A stretch of 64,000 nt of DNA. Source: Acidobacteriota bacterium (lineage in GTDB: Bacteria > Acidobacteriota > Aminicenantia > Aminicenantales > Saccharicenantaceae). The translations under genes were made by a program, and so were the position numbers. Shown in pieces: positions 1-9,181 of this stretch. Below the pieces are notes generated by a model. It did not search any database. It was not told the DNA's origin and worked only from the letters and a program-made list of their open reading frames with translations. Every line of letters starts with the position of its first letter. Position 1 is the stretch's first letter. The DNA is taken from NCBI GenBank assembly GCA_029569255.1, contig JAKQUO010000061.1, positions 102,165-166,164 on the forward strand, in the 5' to 3' direction.

Positions 1-1386
1 CACCTCGACCTGCCGATCACCTGGATCTACGGCCAGTTCGACAGCTGGGTCAAGTCCGAGTTCATCCGGGACGTCATGAGCGTCCAAGTCGACGCTCCCC
101 GCGAGGTCATCGCCGTCCCCATCGGCCACAACGCCCGGACCTCCAAGGAGGGCCTGCGGATGTTCGGGACGATCACCTCGCTGATCTACCGCTTCCTCCA
201 CAAGGACCTCATCCAGCCGGTCCTGCCGGGCCGGAGGGACATGGAGGTCATGCGGCGGGCGGAGAAGGACCGCCTGCCGCCCCGCAACCTCCGGAACCGG
301 GCGCACTACTGGAAGCGCTACCTCGTCGGCGACGACAAGCTCATCGGCTTCGACGTCATGGCCCTGTCCGACGACTACCAGCAGCTCATGGCCGACCAGC
401 TTGCCGCCCTGGAGATCGGCCCCGGCGACCGGCTCCTCGACCTCGGCGGCGGGACGGGCAACTTCCTCGAGCACCTTCTCCTCGCCGGGACGGGGCTCCC
501 GTCGCAGTTCACCATCGCCGACCTCATCCCCGAGGCCATGGAGAAGGCGGCCCGGAAGCTCACGTCCCGCTTCCCGGCCCTCGGCGAGCCCGGCCGGCTC
601 GATTTCCTGGCCCTCGACCTCGAGATGAGCCGCTACCTGGCCGTGCGCCGCTTCCTCGACGGCGAGGTCGGATCGTTCGAGGAGATGGCCGAGCGGGTCG
701 AGAACCTGAGCCTCGAGAGCGCCATGAGGATCCAGGAGGACTATTCCCCCCGCCTGCATCGGGTCCTCCGGGGCGGACGGATCGGCCCCGATCTCGACGA
801 CTGGCTGAAGACCCGCTTCGACCTCCGCGAGTACCGGATCATCGCCGATTTCAACCGGGCCGCCCGGCAGGTCCGCGGCCTGACGACCGAGCGGCCGGAG
901 TACCGCCGCCTGATCCTGCCGGCGACGCTCGAGGGGACGTTCCACCTGCCGGTCAAGGCGGGCTGGTACAACAAGATCCTCATGAGCCTGGTCCTGTCCT
1001 ACATCTTCGACCCCGTCGAGACGCTCCGGGAGGTCCGGCGCGTCGTCATGCCGGGCGGCCGGCTCGTCCTGTCGAGCATGCGGCCGGACACCGACGCGTC
1101 GGGGCCGTTCACGCGGCTGCTCGGGAAGATCGAGGCCATGCCCGAGGAGGCCCTGCCCCCCGAGCGGCCGAAGGCCCTTCTCGTGGAATCCCTGCGCGCC
1201 TTCCTCAACGACGCCCAGGAGCTCGTCGACCTCGAGGAGGCCGGCACTTTCGACTTCTTCGACCTCGAGAAGCTCGAGGGACTGCTGGAGGCCGCCGGCT
1301 GGGACATCGACCGGGTCATTCCCTCCTACGGCACGCCGCCCCAGGGATACGTCGTCGTCGCGCGAACGAGGAGCCCCCATGCCTAA
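1..1386 (+). CDS. Alpha/beta hydrolase-methyltransferase fusion (5' end outside window)
   Basis: The reading frame is open from base 1, so the gene begins before the window; the ATG at 76 is internal. The first 40 codons look like the end of an alpha/beta hydrolase: a GQFDSW segment (acid region) and a PIGHNARTS segment carrying the likely catalytic His near base 127. After a linker there is a class I SAM-dependent methyltransferase with glycine-rich motif I (LLDLGGGTGN, near base 435) and a late motif around VMPGGRLVLSSMRPD. A single polypeptide carrying both activities is inferred; the substrate is unknown. Its stop overlaps the start of the downstream sensor kinase by 8 bases, so the two are probably co-translated. 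Confidence 0.75.
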   Translation, partial: HLDLPITWIYGQFDSWVKSEFIRDVMSVQVDAPREVIAVPIGHNARTSKEGLRMFGTITSLIYRFLHKDLIQPVLPGRRDMEVMRRAEKDRLPPRNLRNRAHYWKRYLVGDDKLIGFDVMALSDDYQQLMADQLAALEIGPGDRLLDLGGGTGNFLEHLLLAGTGLPSQFTIADLIPEAMEKAARKLTSRFPALGEPGRLDFLALDLEMSRYLAVRRFLDGEVGSFEEMAERVENLSLESAMRIQEDYSPRLHRVLRGGRIGPDLDDWLKTRFDLREYRIIADFNRAARQVRGLTTERPEYRRLILPATLEGTFHLPVKAGWYNKILMSLVLSYIFDPVETLREVRRVVMPGGRLVLSSMRPDTDASGPFTRLLGKIEAMPEEALPPERPKALLVESLRAFLNDAQELVDLEEAGTFDFFDLEKLEGLLEAAGWDIDRVIPSYGTPPQGYVVVARTRSPHA

Positions 1387-3952
1387 GCCTCTCGACGCCT
1401 TCGAAGAACGGCTCTACACGGAGTACGACCTCAAGGGCCGCGTCCGGATGGCCATCGTCATCAGCATCGTCCTGTTCCTCGGGTTCCTCGTCCTCGACTG
1501 GGTCTACACGCCGCAGCACCTCGGGACCTTCGCCGTCATCCGCGTCTCCGTCGCCGCCGTCGAGGTCGCCCTGCTCCTCCTCGCCCGCCGCATCCAGTCC
1601 AACCGCGGCTTCGTCAACCTGGGCATGGCCATGGTCGTCACCGACGCCGTCGCTCTGGCCGTCATGATCCAGGTCATGGGCGGCTTCCTGACCAGCTACT
1701 ACCAGGGCCTGAATATCATCGTCATCGGCATGCTCGTGGTCATCCCCTTCGCCTTCCGCGAGTCGCTCTTCCTCTACAGCCTGACCTGGGCCGTCTACGC
1801 CCTGCCGAGCTTCATGGCCTTGCTGGCCGGCCAGGACCCCATCGTCGTCCGCGGCGGCAGCTTCGGGGCCGAGCCCGTCACCATCGGGCTGTGGCGGTTC
1901 GTCGTCAACAACCTCTTCTTCCTGACCTCGATCATCTTCGTCGGCGCCTTCGGCTCCAAGATCATGGACAGCATCCGCCGCCGCGAGCTCCGCAACCGCA
2001 TCGAGCTCGAAGGGATGACCCAGCAGCTCCAGGAATCGAACATCAAGCTCAAGAGCCTGGACGAGCTCAAGACCCAGTTCTTCGCCAACGTCAACCACGA
2101 GCTGCGGACGCCGCTGACTCTGATGCTGACCCCGCTCAAGGCCGCTCTCGAAGGCCGGATGGGAGAACTGGCGCCCTCGCTCAAAGACACCCTGGACATG
2201 ATCCTGCGCAACGGCTACAAGCTGCTCAAGCTCATCAACAACCTCCTCGACCTGTCCAAGCTCGAGGAGGGCCGGATGCGCCTCAAGGTCCGGACCGTCA
2301 ACCTGGTCGAGTTCATCCCCCCCCTCCTGGCCTCGGTCAAGCCCCTGGCCGACCAGAAACAGCTCCGCCTCTTCTTCCAGCACCCGGCCCACCCCGTCAC
2401 CCTGACCCTCGATCCCGACCAGTTCGAGAAAGTCGTCCTCAACCTCCTCTCCAACGCCCTCAAGTTCACCCCCAAGGGCGGCAAGATCACGATCTTCGTC
2501 GAGGAGAGGGACGGCACCGTCGTCATGACGGTCGAGGACACGGGCATCGGCATCCCGGACAGCATGCTCGTGACGATCTTCGACCGCTTCTCCCAGGTCG
2601 ACGGCTCCAAGTCCCGGGCCCAGGAGGGCACGGGCATCGGGCTGGCCCTGGCCCGGGAGATCGTCCTCGTCCACAAGGGCCGCATCTGGGCCGAGAGCGA
2701 GCTCGGCCGCGGCTCCCGCTTCATCGTCGAGATGCTCAGGGGCGAGGAGCACTTCGACGACGAGGTCCTCGAACGCCGGGCCGAGGACGTGCCCGTCGGG
2801 ATCCGGCGCCGCCTGACCGACACCGAGGAGCCCCACGTCCAGGACATCGTCGCGGACCACCGTGGGCTCCAGCTCGTCGACCTCGAGAAGATCGACATCG
2901 GGGCCGGCCAGGTCAACGAGGCCAAGGTCCACGACGCCCTGGTCCTGTGCATCGACGACAGCCCTGAGGTCCTCAAGCTGATGAAGATGCTGCTGGCCGA
3001 CGAGTTCGACCTCGAGCTCGCGACCTCGGCCGAACAGGGCCTGCGCCTGGTCCGCGACAAGGGCCCCGACCTCATCCTCTGCGACGTCATGATGCCGGGC
3101 ATGGACGGCCACGCCTTCTCCAAGGCCGTCAAGTCCGACGAGGCCACCAAGCACATCCCCATCATCCTGGTCACCGCCCGGTCGGGGGCCGAGATGCTGG
3201 CCGAGGGGATCAAGGCCGGGGCCGACGACTACATCTCCAAGCCGTTCGACTCGACCGAGCTCAAGGCCCGCATCCGGGCCCTCCTCCGCCTCCGCCAGGT
3301 GGAGGCGGAGCTGGCCCTGGCCAACAGGAACCTCCGGATGCGGACGTCCGACCTCGTCGAGCAGCAGCGGTCCCTGTTCCTGTCGACGGTCAAGTCCCTG
3401 GCCTCGGCCATCGACGCCAAGGACGAGTACACCCGCCACCACTCGACCCGGGTCACCGACTTCTCGCTGAAGATCGCCGCCAAGATGGGCTTCAGCGCCA
3501 AGGAGCTCGGCGACCTCGAGCTGGCCGCGGTCCTCCACGACGTCGGCAAGATCGCCGTGCCCGAGAGCATCCTCAACAAGCCGGGCAAGCTGTCGCCCGA
3601 CGAGTTCGCCCTGATCAAGGACCACCCCGCCCGCGGCGAAGCCATCCTCAGCCCCGTCGTCGAGCTCAAGGAGATCGCCCGGGTCGTCCGGGCCCACCAC
3701 GAGCGCTACGACGGGACGGGCTACCCCGACAGGCTCAAGGGCCGGGAGATCCCCCTGGGCGCCCGGATCATGGCCATCGCCGACACCTACGACTCGATCA
3801 CCTCGGACCGGCCCTACCGCAAGGCCGCCTCCCATCGCTACGCGCTCAAGGAGATCATCGCCTGCTCGGGGACCCAGTTCGACCCCGAGGCCGTCCAGGC
3901 CTTCCTCGAGATCGCCGGGACCATCGCCCAAGACCAGGGCCAAGAGGCATGA
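1379..3952 (+). CDS. Hybrid sensor histidine kinase with receiver and HD-GYP domains
   Basis: An 857-residue membrane signalling protein. Residues about 24-200 form around six hydrophobic segments. A HisKA domain follows with phospho-acceptor H240 in NHELRTP, then a HATPase with N-box NLLSNALKF near 354 and G-boxes. A receiver domain has its phospho-Asp at D569 (CDVMMPGMDG). The C-terminus is an HD-GYP domain with H720-D721 (LHDVGK) and GTGYP near 779, the family signature of c-di-GMP phosphodiesterases. The likely path is autophosphorylation, transfer to the receiver and control of c-di-GMP hydrolysis. It overlaps the gene before by 8 bases and the GGDEF gene after by 4, indicating one operon. 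Confidence 0.93.
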   Translation: MPKPLDAFEERLYTEYDLKGRVRMAIVISIVLFLGFLVLDWVYTPQHLGTFAVIRVSVAAVEVALLLLARRIQSNRGFVNLGMAMVVTDAVALAVMIQVMGGFLTSYYQGLNIIVIGMLVVIPFAFRESLFLYSLTWAVYALPSFMALLAGQDPIVVRGGSFGAEPVTIGLWRFVVNNLFFLTSIIFVGAFGSKIMDSIRRRELRNRIELEGMTQQLQESNIKLKSLDELKTQFFANVNHELRTPLTLMLTPLKAALEGRMGELAPSLKDTLDMILRNGYKLLKLINNLLDLSKLEEGRMRLKVRTVNLVEFIPPLLASVKPLADQKQLRLFFQHPAHPVTLTLDPDQFEKVVLNLLSNALKFTPKGGKITIFVEERDGTVVMTVEDTGIGIPDSMLVTIFDRFSQVDGSKSRAQEGTGIGLALAREIVLVHKGRIWAESELGRGSRFIVEMLRGEEHFDDEVLERRAEDVPVGIRRRLTDTEEPHVQDIVADHRGLQLVDLEKIDIGAGQVNEAKVHDALVLCIDDSPEVLKLMKMLLADEFDLELATSAEQGLRLVRDKGPDLILCDVMMPGMDGHAFSKAVKSDEATKHIPIILVTARSGAEMLAEGIKAGADDYISKPFDSTELKARIRALLRLRQVEAELALANRNLRMRTSDLVEQQRSLFLSTVKSLASAIDAKDEYTRHHSTRVTDFSLKIAAKMGFSAKELGDLELAAVLHDVGKIAVPESILNKPGKLSPDEFALIKDHPARGEAILSPVVELKEIARVVRAHHERYDGTGYPDRLKGREIPLGARIMAIADTYDSITSDRPYRKAASHRYALKEIIACSGTQFDPEAVQAFLEIAGTIAQDQGQEA

Positions 3953-6021
3953 GACTCATCGTCTCCTACTACGGCGTGGGCCTGTTCGCCAGCGCCATCG
4001 TCGCCGGGGCCGTCGCCGTCATCGCCTGGAAGCGCACCGTCACGCCCGTCGGCCGCGTCCTCGGCCTGCTCATGACGGCGGTCTTCACCTGGGCGATGGC
4101 CGCGGCCTTCGAGGCGGCCGCGCCGGACCAGGCGACCAAGGTCCTCCTCGCCAAGATCGAGTTCCTCGGCATCGCCGCCACTCCCGTCCTGGTGTTCCTC
4201 TTCGCCACGGGCTATTCACGCTCGGGGTCGCGGCTGAAGCCCCTCCGGGCCGCGGCCCTCTGGATCATCCCCGCGGCGACGGTGGCCCTGGCCGTCACGA
4301 ACGAAGCCCACGGCCTCGTCTGGTCGGGCTTCTCGACGGCCGAAGGGACGCGGGCCGGCTTCCTGGTCTACCATCACGGGCCGTTCTTCTGGGTCCACGC
4401 CGGCTATTCCTACCTCCTTCTCTTCGCCACCGCGGTCGCCCTCCTGCTGGCCTTCTTCCGCTTCAAGGGCGTCTTCCGGAGGCAGGCCCTGCTCCTCCTC
4501 CTGGCCTTTCCCCTGCCGTGGGCCGCCAACGCCCTCTACCTCGCCGGCCTGGCCGGCGCCGAGCGCGGCTACGACTTCACCCCGGTCGGGTTCGCCTGCT
4601 CCGGGTTCTTCCTGATCTGGGCCATGTTCAGGCTCCGGCTCGTCGACATCGTCCCCGTGGCCCAGGAACGGGTCATCGAGAGCATGGGCGAATCGCTGAT
4701 CATCGTGGACCGGGCCGGACGCCTGACGGCGACGAACCCGGCCGCCCGGAGGCTGATGGCCGAGGCCGGCGGCCCGCCGGAGGACATCCCCGAGTCCAAG
4801 GTCCTCGGCCGGCCGGCGGCGGAGCTTTTCCCCGGCTGGCCGGCGCTCGCCGCCGGGCTGGGCGGCTCGGCCGTCCCCGCGCGCGAGCTGGCCTGGGTCC
4901 GGGAGGGCGGAACGCGCTATTTCGACCTCCGCCTGACCCCCGTCGTGGGGCCCGGCGCCTTCAACGCGGGCCAGGTGGCCATCCTCTACGACATCACCCG
5001 GATCAAGAACGCCGAGACCTCCGCGGTCGCCGCCCGCAGGGTCGCCGAAACGCTCCGCGAGGCCGGAGTGACCCTGAGCTCGAACCTCGATTTCAAGCAG
5101 ATCACGTCCCTCATCCTGGAGCTCCTCAAGCGCGTCATCCCCTACGACATCGGGGCCTTCATGACGGTCGAGGGGAACGATCTGAAGCTCGCCGCGATCA
5201 AGCGGCCCTCGGACACCCGCAGCCTCATCGGGGAGACCTATCCCCTGACGGGCTCGCGCCTCTGCCACGTGGCCATCCAGAAGGGCCGGCCCCTGATCAG
5301 CGCCATCACGGGCCCGGACGACATCCTCCTCCCGTTCCGGCTGGACAAGGGCGCCCACTCGTTCCTGGGCGTCCCCATCGTCTTCCGCGACCGGGCCATC
5401 GGCCTCATCGCCCTCTACAACTTCGAGGCCGAGCCGTTCTCCGAGGACGCCGCCCGGGTGGCCGAGCTCTTCGCCAGCCAGGCGGCCATCGCCCTGGACA
5501 ACTCCCGCCGGATCGAGCAGATGGAGCTCCTGGCCGTGACCGACCAGCTGACCGGGCTCTACAACCGGCGGGCCTTCGCCGGGATGGCGGCCAAGGAGGT
5601 CGGGCGGTCCCGCCGCTACCGGCGCCCCCTGGCCCTCATCCTCTTCGACATCGACCACTTCAAGGCCGTCAACGATACCCACGGCCACCCCATGGGGGAC
5701 CAGGTCCTGCAGGTCCTGACCAGGCTCGTCAGCAAGACGATCCGGGCGACGGACGTCATCTGCCGCTACGGCGGCGACGAGTTCCTCGTCCTCATGCCCG
5801 AGGCCGGCCGCGAAGAGGCCCTGGCCATGGCCGAGCGCCTGCGGGAGGAGATCTCGCGGATGACCGTGGTCACGCCGGGCGGCACGCTGACCCTGACCGT
5901 CAGCCTGGGGGTCGCCGACCTCGATCCGGCCGGGGACGAGGACATCGACGGCCTCATCAACCGGGCCGACCGGGCCATGTACCAGGCCAAGGCCGCCGGC
6001 CGCGGCCAGGTCCGCGGCTGA
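3949..6021 (+). CDS. Membrane diguanylate cyclase (7TM-PAS-GAF-GGDEF)
   Basis: A 690-residue protein. Seven hydrophobic segments in the first 230 residues resemble the histidine-kinase-associated N-terminal 7TM module. A PAS-like domain (about 235-345), a GAF domain (about 375-515) and a GGDEF domain follow. The active site is intact (G608-G-D-E-F612). An RxxD inhibitory site (RATD) lies exactly five residues before it, so product feedback inhibition is expected. The product would be c-di-GMP. The ATG overlaps the stop of the HD-GYP gene (ATGA), placing a synthase and a predicted hydrolase of the same messenger under one transcript. Confidence 0.93.
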   Translation: MRLIVSYYGVGLFASAIVAGAVAVIAWKRTVTPVGRVLGLLMTAVFTWAMAAAFEAAAPDQATKVLLAKIEFLGIAATPVLVFLFATGYSRSGSRLKPLRAAALWIIPAATVALAVTNEAHGLVWSGFSTAEGTRAGFLVYHHGPFFWVHAGYSYLLLFATAVALLLAFFRFKGVFRRQALLLLLAFPLPWAANALYLAGLAGAERGYDFTPVGFACSGFFLIWAMFRLRLVDIVPVAQERVIESMGESLIIVDRAGRLTATNPAARRLMAEAGGPPEDIPESKVLGRPAAELFPGWPALAAGLGGSAVPARELAWVREGGTRYFDLRLTPVVGPGAFNAGQVAILYDITRIKNAETSAVAARRVAETLREAGVTLSSNLDFKQITSLILELLKRVIPYDIGAFMTVEGNDLKLAAIKRPSDTRSLIGETYPLTGSRLCHVAIQKGRPLISAITGPDDILLPFRLDKGAHSFLGVPIVFRDRAIGLIALYNFEAEPFSEDAARVAELFASQAAIALDNSRRIEQMELLAVTDQLTGLYNRRAFAGMAAKEVGRSRRYRRPLALILFDIDHFKAVNDTHGHPMGDQVLQVLTRLVSKTIRATDVICRYGGDEFLVLMPEAGREEALAMAERLREEISRMTVVTPGGTLTLTVSLGVADLDPAGDEDIDGLINRADRAMYQAKAAGRGQVRG

Positions 6022-6044
6022 CCCCTTCCTCCCCGCGCCGCCTG

Positions 6045-6053
6045 TGCTATAAT
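6045..6053 (+). promoter_or_regulatory. Extended -10 promoter of the DUF1015 gene
   Basis: TGCTATAAT is a perfect extended -10 element 22 bases before the DUF1015 start codon. No good -35 hexamer is visible at 17 bases, as is usual for extended -10 promoters. The GGAGGT ribosome binding site (6065-6070) lies inside the expected transcript. Confidence 0.65.
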
Positions 6054-6074
6054 ACCCCCCTTTCGGAGGTCCCC

Positions 6075-7316
6075 ATGGTCCACATCGAGCCGTTCCGCGG
6101 CGTCAGGCCCCGCAAGGACATCGCCGCCCTCGTCGCCGCCCCGCCCTACGACGTCCTGTCCTCGGAGGAGGCCCGCGAGCTGGCCGCCGGGAACCCCTAT
6201 TCCTTCCTCCACGTCGGCAAGCCGGAGATCGACCTCCCGCCGGGGACCGGCCTCTACGCGGACGAGGTCTACGCCAAGGGCAAGGAGAACTTCGAGCGCT
6301 TCCTCCGCGAGGGCGCCATCGCCCCCGACCCGTCCCGCAACTTCTACGTCTACAAGCAGGTCTGGGGGGACCACGTCCAGGTCGGCCTGGTCGCCGGCGC
6401 CTCCTGCCAGGACTATCTCGACGACGTCATCAAGAAGCACGAGCTGACCCGGATCGACAAGGAGAACGACCGGATGCGCCACATCGAGACGCTGGGGGCG
6501 CAGACCGGGCCGGTCTTCCTGACCTACCGCCGGACGGACGCGATCGACGCCCTCGTGGCCGAGGCCATGGGCCGGGCGCCCGAGAACGACTTCGAGACCT
6601 ACGACGGCGTCCGGCACATCTTCTTCGTCGTCGACGACCCCGGCCTCGTCGGGCGCATCCGGGACGCCTTCGCCGGGCTCCCGCGGCTCTACGTGGCCGA
6701 CGGCCATCACCGGTCCGCAGCCGCCACCCGGATCAAGGTCAAGCGCGACCGGGAGCGGCCCGGCCGGACGGGCCGCGAGGAGGACAACTTCTTCCTGGCC
6801 GTCATCTTCCCCGACAGCCAGATGAAGATCCTGCCCTACAACCGCGTCGTCCGCGACCTCGGCGGCCTGGATGCCGAGGCCTTCCTCGGAAGGGTCGCCG
6901 AGCGGTTCGCCGTCCGGCCGGACGGCCCGAAGGTCCCCGCCCGGAGCCGCGACTTCGCCATGTTCCTCGACGGCCGCTGGTACGCGCTCGAGGCCAGGCC
7001 GGGCACGTTCGACCCGGCCGACCCCATCGGCTCCCTCGACGTCTCCATCCTCCAGACGAACCTCCTCGCGCCCGTCCTCGGCGTCGCCGACCCCCGCACG
7101 GACACGCGGATCGACTTCGTCGGCGGCATCCGCGGCACGGACGGCCTGGAGAAGAAGGTCCGCGAGGGCGGCTTCCGGGCCGCCTTCTCCCTCTTCCCGA
7201 CGACGATCGAGCAGCTGTTCGCCGTGGCCGACGCTGGCCGGATCATGCCGCCCAAGTCGACCTGGTTCGAGCCCAAGCTCAAGGACGGGCTGGCCGTCCA
7301 CATGATCGACGGATGA
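6075..7316 (+). CDS. DUF1015 family protein
   Basis: A 413-residue soluble protein of the DUF1015/COG4198 family. This is recognised from its N-terminus (IEPFRGVRPRKDIAALVAAPPY split by the YDVLS segment), a central IDKENDRMRHIE stretch and the conserved VADGHHRSAAATR motif. The biochemical function of the family is not established. The ATG at 6075 is chosen because GGAGGT precedes it by four bases and the family N-terminus begins here; the frame stays open far upstream only because it shadows the GGDEF gene. It overlaps the HD-domain gene by four bases (ATGA). Confidence 0.88.
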   Translation: MVHIEPFRGVRPRKDIAALVAAPPYDVLSSEEARELAAGNPYSFLHVGKPEIDLPPGTGLYADEVYAKGKENFERFLREGAIAPDPSRNFYVYKQVWGDHVQVGLVAGASCQDYLDDVIKKHELTRIDKENDRMRHIETLGAQTGPVFLTYRRTDAIDALVAEAMGRAPENDFETYDGVRHIFFVVDDPGLVGRIRDAFAGLPRLYVADGHHRSAAATRIKVKRDRERPGRTGREEDNFFLAVIFPDSQMKILPYNRVVRDLGGLDAEAFLGRVAERFAVRPDGPKVPARSRDFAMFLDGRWYALEARPGTFDPADPIGSLDVSILQTNLLAPVLGVADPRTDTRIDFVGGIRGTDGLEKKVREGGFRAAFSLFPTTIEQLFAVADAGRIMPPKSTWFEPKLKDGLAVHMIDG

Positions 7317-7969
7317 CCGCCCCCGTGACGCCGGCCCTCGTCGCCCGCGTCCGCGAGGAGGCCCGGGCGTTCTTCCGCGGCGCCCGGGGCAGCCACGACT
7401 GGGACCACACCGAACGCGTCCGCCGGCTGGCCCTGCGCATCGGCCGCCGGGAACGGGCCGACCTGGGCGTCCTCGAGCTGGCGGCGCTGCTCCACGACAT
7501 CGGCCGCGAGGAGGAGGACCGCTCGCGCGGCCGGGTCTGCCACGGCCGGGTCGGGGCGGCGCTGGCCCGGCGCATCCTCGAGGACTACGGCTGCGAGCCG
7601 GCCGTCGTCCGGGCCGTCGCCGAGGCCGTCCGGACCCACCGCTTCCGCCGGGGCGGGGCGCCCCGGACGCCCGAGGCCCGGGCCCTCTTCGACGCCGACA
7701 AGCTCGACTCGATCGGCGCGGTCGGCGTCGGCCGGGCCTTCCAGTTCGCGGGCGAGGTCGGGGCCCGGCTCCACGACAAGGCCATCGACGTCCGCAGGAC
7801 GAAGCCGTACACCCGCGAGGACACGGCCTACCGCGAGTACCTGGTCAAGCTCGGCCGCGTCCGCGACAGGATGACGACCGGCGAAGGGCGGCGCATCGCC
7901 GCCGGCCGCCACCGTTTCATGGCCGCCTTCTTCGCCCGGCTCAACAAGGAGACCGACGGAGCGCTCTGA
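7313..7969 (+). CDS. HD-domain phosphohydrolase
   Basis: A 218-residue protein of the short HD superfamily (YedJ/YpgQ-like). Metal-ligand motifs are visible: DWDHTERV near residue 25, H61-D62 in LLHDIG, a further conserved His region (THRF) and a late Asp in DADKLDSIG. These proteins are metal-dependent phosphohydrolases, often acting on nucleotides; the substrate here cannot be told. It is translationally coupled to the DUF1015 gene through an ATGA overlap, so the pair probably act or are expressed together. Confidence 0.85.
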   Translation: MTAPVTPALVARVREEARAFFRGARGSHDWDHTERVRRLALRIGRRERADLGVLELAALLHDIGREEEDRSRGRVCHGRVGAALARRILEDYGCEPAVVRAVAEAVRTHRFRRGGAPRTPEARALFDADKLDSIGAVGVGRAFQFAGEVGARLHDKAIDVRRTKPYTREDTAYREYLVKLGRVRDRMTTGEGRRIAAGRHRFMAAFFARLNKETDGAL

Positions 7970-8027
7970 CCGCGGCCGAAAACCCCGGCGGGGTCGCCGC
8001 CTCGATGGGGCTCCCGGGGCCGGCCCT

Positions 8028-8960
8028 CTACCCGACGATCTTCTTGGCGCCCTTGTACTTCCCCTCGACCCGCTCGCGGGGCAGGTACTCGTCCTCCATG
8101 GCCCGGTACTCCTTGAGCCCGACGAAGTCGGTGTACTCCTCGAAGGACGAGACCCACCGCGTCTGGCCCGGGAGCGTCCCGGTCGGCGAGGCCTTGAGGG
8201 CGGCGAAGAACTCGGTCAGGGCCTTGTGGGCGACCATGATCGAGGCCACGGGGATCGAGACCCGGCCGACGCCCATCGCCCTGAGCTCGGGGATGGGGAC
8301 GAGCTCGGTCTTCATGCCGCTGACGGCGTCCATGATGTTGACCGAGAGCGGCCCCTTGATCGACCGGACCGCCTTCTCGATGTCGGCCTTGGTCCTGATG
8401 CCGTCGATGAAGGCCAGGTCGGCCCCGGCCTCGAGGTAGATGTCGCAGCGGCGGATGGCCTCGTCGAGGCCCAGCCCGGCGAAGGCGTCGGTCCGGGCGT
8501 TGATGACGAAGTCCTTGTCCAGGCGGTCGCGCGCGGCGGCGCAGGCCCGGACCTTGCCGGCCATCTCCTCGGCCGAGATGACTTCCTTGCCGGCCATGTG
8601 GCCGCAGCGCTTGGGGAAGACCTGGTCCTCGATGTTCAGGCCGGCGACGCCCATGGCGATGAGGCGCTCGGTCAGCCAGGCCGCGTTGACGGCGTTGCCG
8701 CCCCCGGTGTCGATGTCGGCCATGACCGGGACCGTCACGGCCTGGGCGATGTTCCAGGTCAGGTCGAGGACGTCCTTCATCCGGACCAGGCCGACGTCGG
8801 GCTTGCCGAGGTAGGACCCGGCCAGGCCGTAGCCCGAGACCTGGACGGCCTCGAACCCGGCCTTCTCGACGACCTTGGCCGAGAGGGCGTCGTGGGCGCC
8901 CGGCACGGCGACGGCCCGGCGCGCCATGATGGCTTTCCTCAGGATCTGGGATCTCTTCAT
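8028..8960 (-). CDS. Isocitrate lyase/PEP mutase family enzyme, methylisocitrate-lyase-like
   Basis: A 310-residue TIM-barrel enzyme. The Mg-binding motif ADIDTGGG (D84) and ED at 111-112 are present, and the active-site loop reads KRCGH (117-121). The Cys in that loop is typical of true lyases such as methylisocitrate or dimethylmalate lyase and absent from PEP mutases. It therefore probably cleaves a C-C bond in a 2-methyl- or dimethyl-malate-type acid. The identity is not fixed, because no methylcitrate synthase or dehydratase neighbours it. AAGGAG precedes the start and a TAGAAT -10 lies upstream on the same strand. The gene stands alone. Confidence 0.82.
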   Translation of the reverse strand: MKRSQILRKAIMARRAVAVPGAHDALSAKVVEKAGFEAVQVSGYGLAGSYLGKPDVGLVRMKDVLDLTWNIAQAVTVPVMADIDTGGGNAVNAAWLTERLIAMGVAGLNIEDQVFPKRCGHMAGKEVISAEEMAGKVRACAAARDRLDKDFVINARTDAFAGLGLDEAIRRCDIYLEAGADLAFIDGIRTKADIEKAVRSIKGPLSVNIMDAVSGMKTELVPIPELRAMGVGRVSIPVASIMVAHKALTEFFAALKASPTGTLPGQTRWVSSFEEYTDFVGLKEYRAMEDEYLPRERVEGKYKGAKKIVG

Positions 8961-8995
8961 GGATAATGACTCCTTGCCGTCGAAAACGGCCCCTC

Positions 8996-9001
8996 ATTCT
9001 A
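8996..9001 (-). promoter_or_regulatory. -10 element of the lyase-family gene
   Basis: On the minus strand this reads TAGAAT, 35 bases before the start codon at 8960, with the AAGGAG ribosome binding site between them. A matching -35 is not clear. Confidence 0.4.
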
Positions 9002-9181
9002 CCTCATCCCGGGGCGGCAAGGAAAGGGGGGGTGCGGCGTGCAAAAGAACCGGCCCGGGTGTAAAATCCTTTGGCGTCCCCGGGTGTTCCCGGGGCTGTC
9101 CGGCACGTCCTTTCAGGCGGCGAAAGGGTTGCGCCCCTTGGCACATCTCACGCTGGAGTGCCGGAACGAAGGGAGAGGACC

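Noticed and set aside
1316..3943. A very long open frame on the minus strand opposite the sensor kinase gene
   Set aside because: Its translation is low-complexity (Asp, Glu, Gly, Leu and Val runs) with no domain. It is the complement of a GC-rich gene that clearly encodes kinase, receiver and HD-GYP motifs.
4518..6074. Upstream extension of the DUF1015 frame across the GGDEF gene
   Set aside because: The extension is Arg/Pro-rich shadow sequence, and a promoter and ribosome binding site lie just before ATG 6075.
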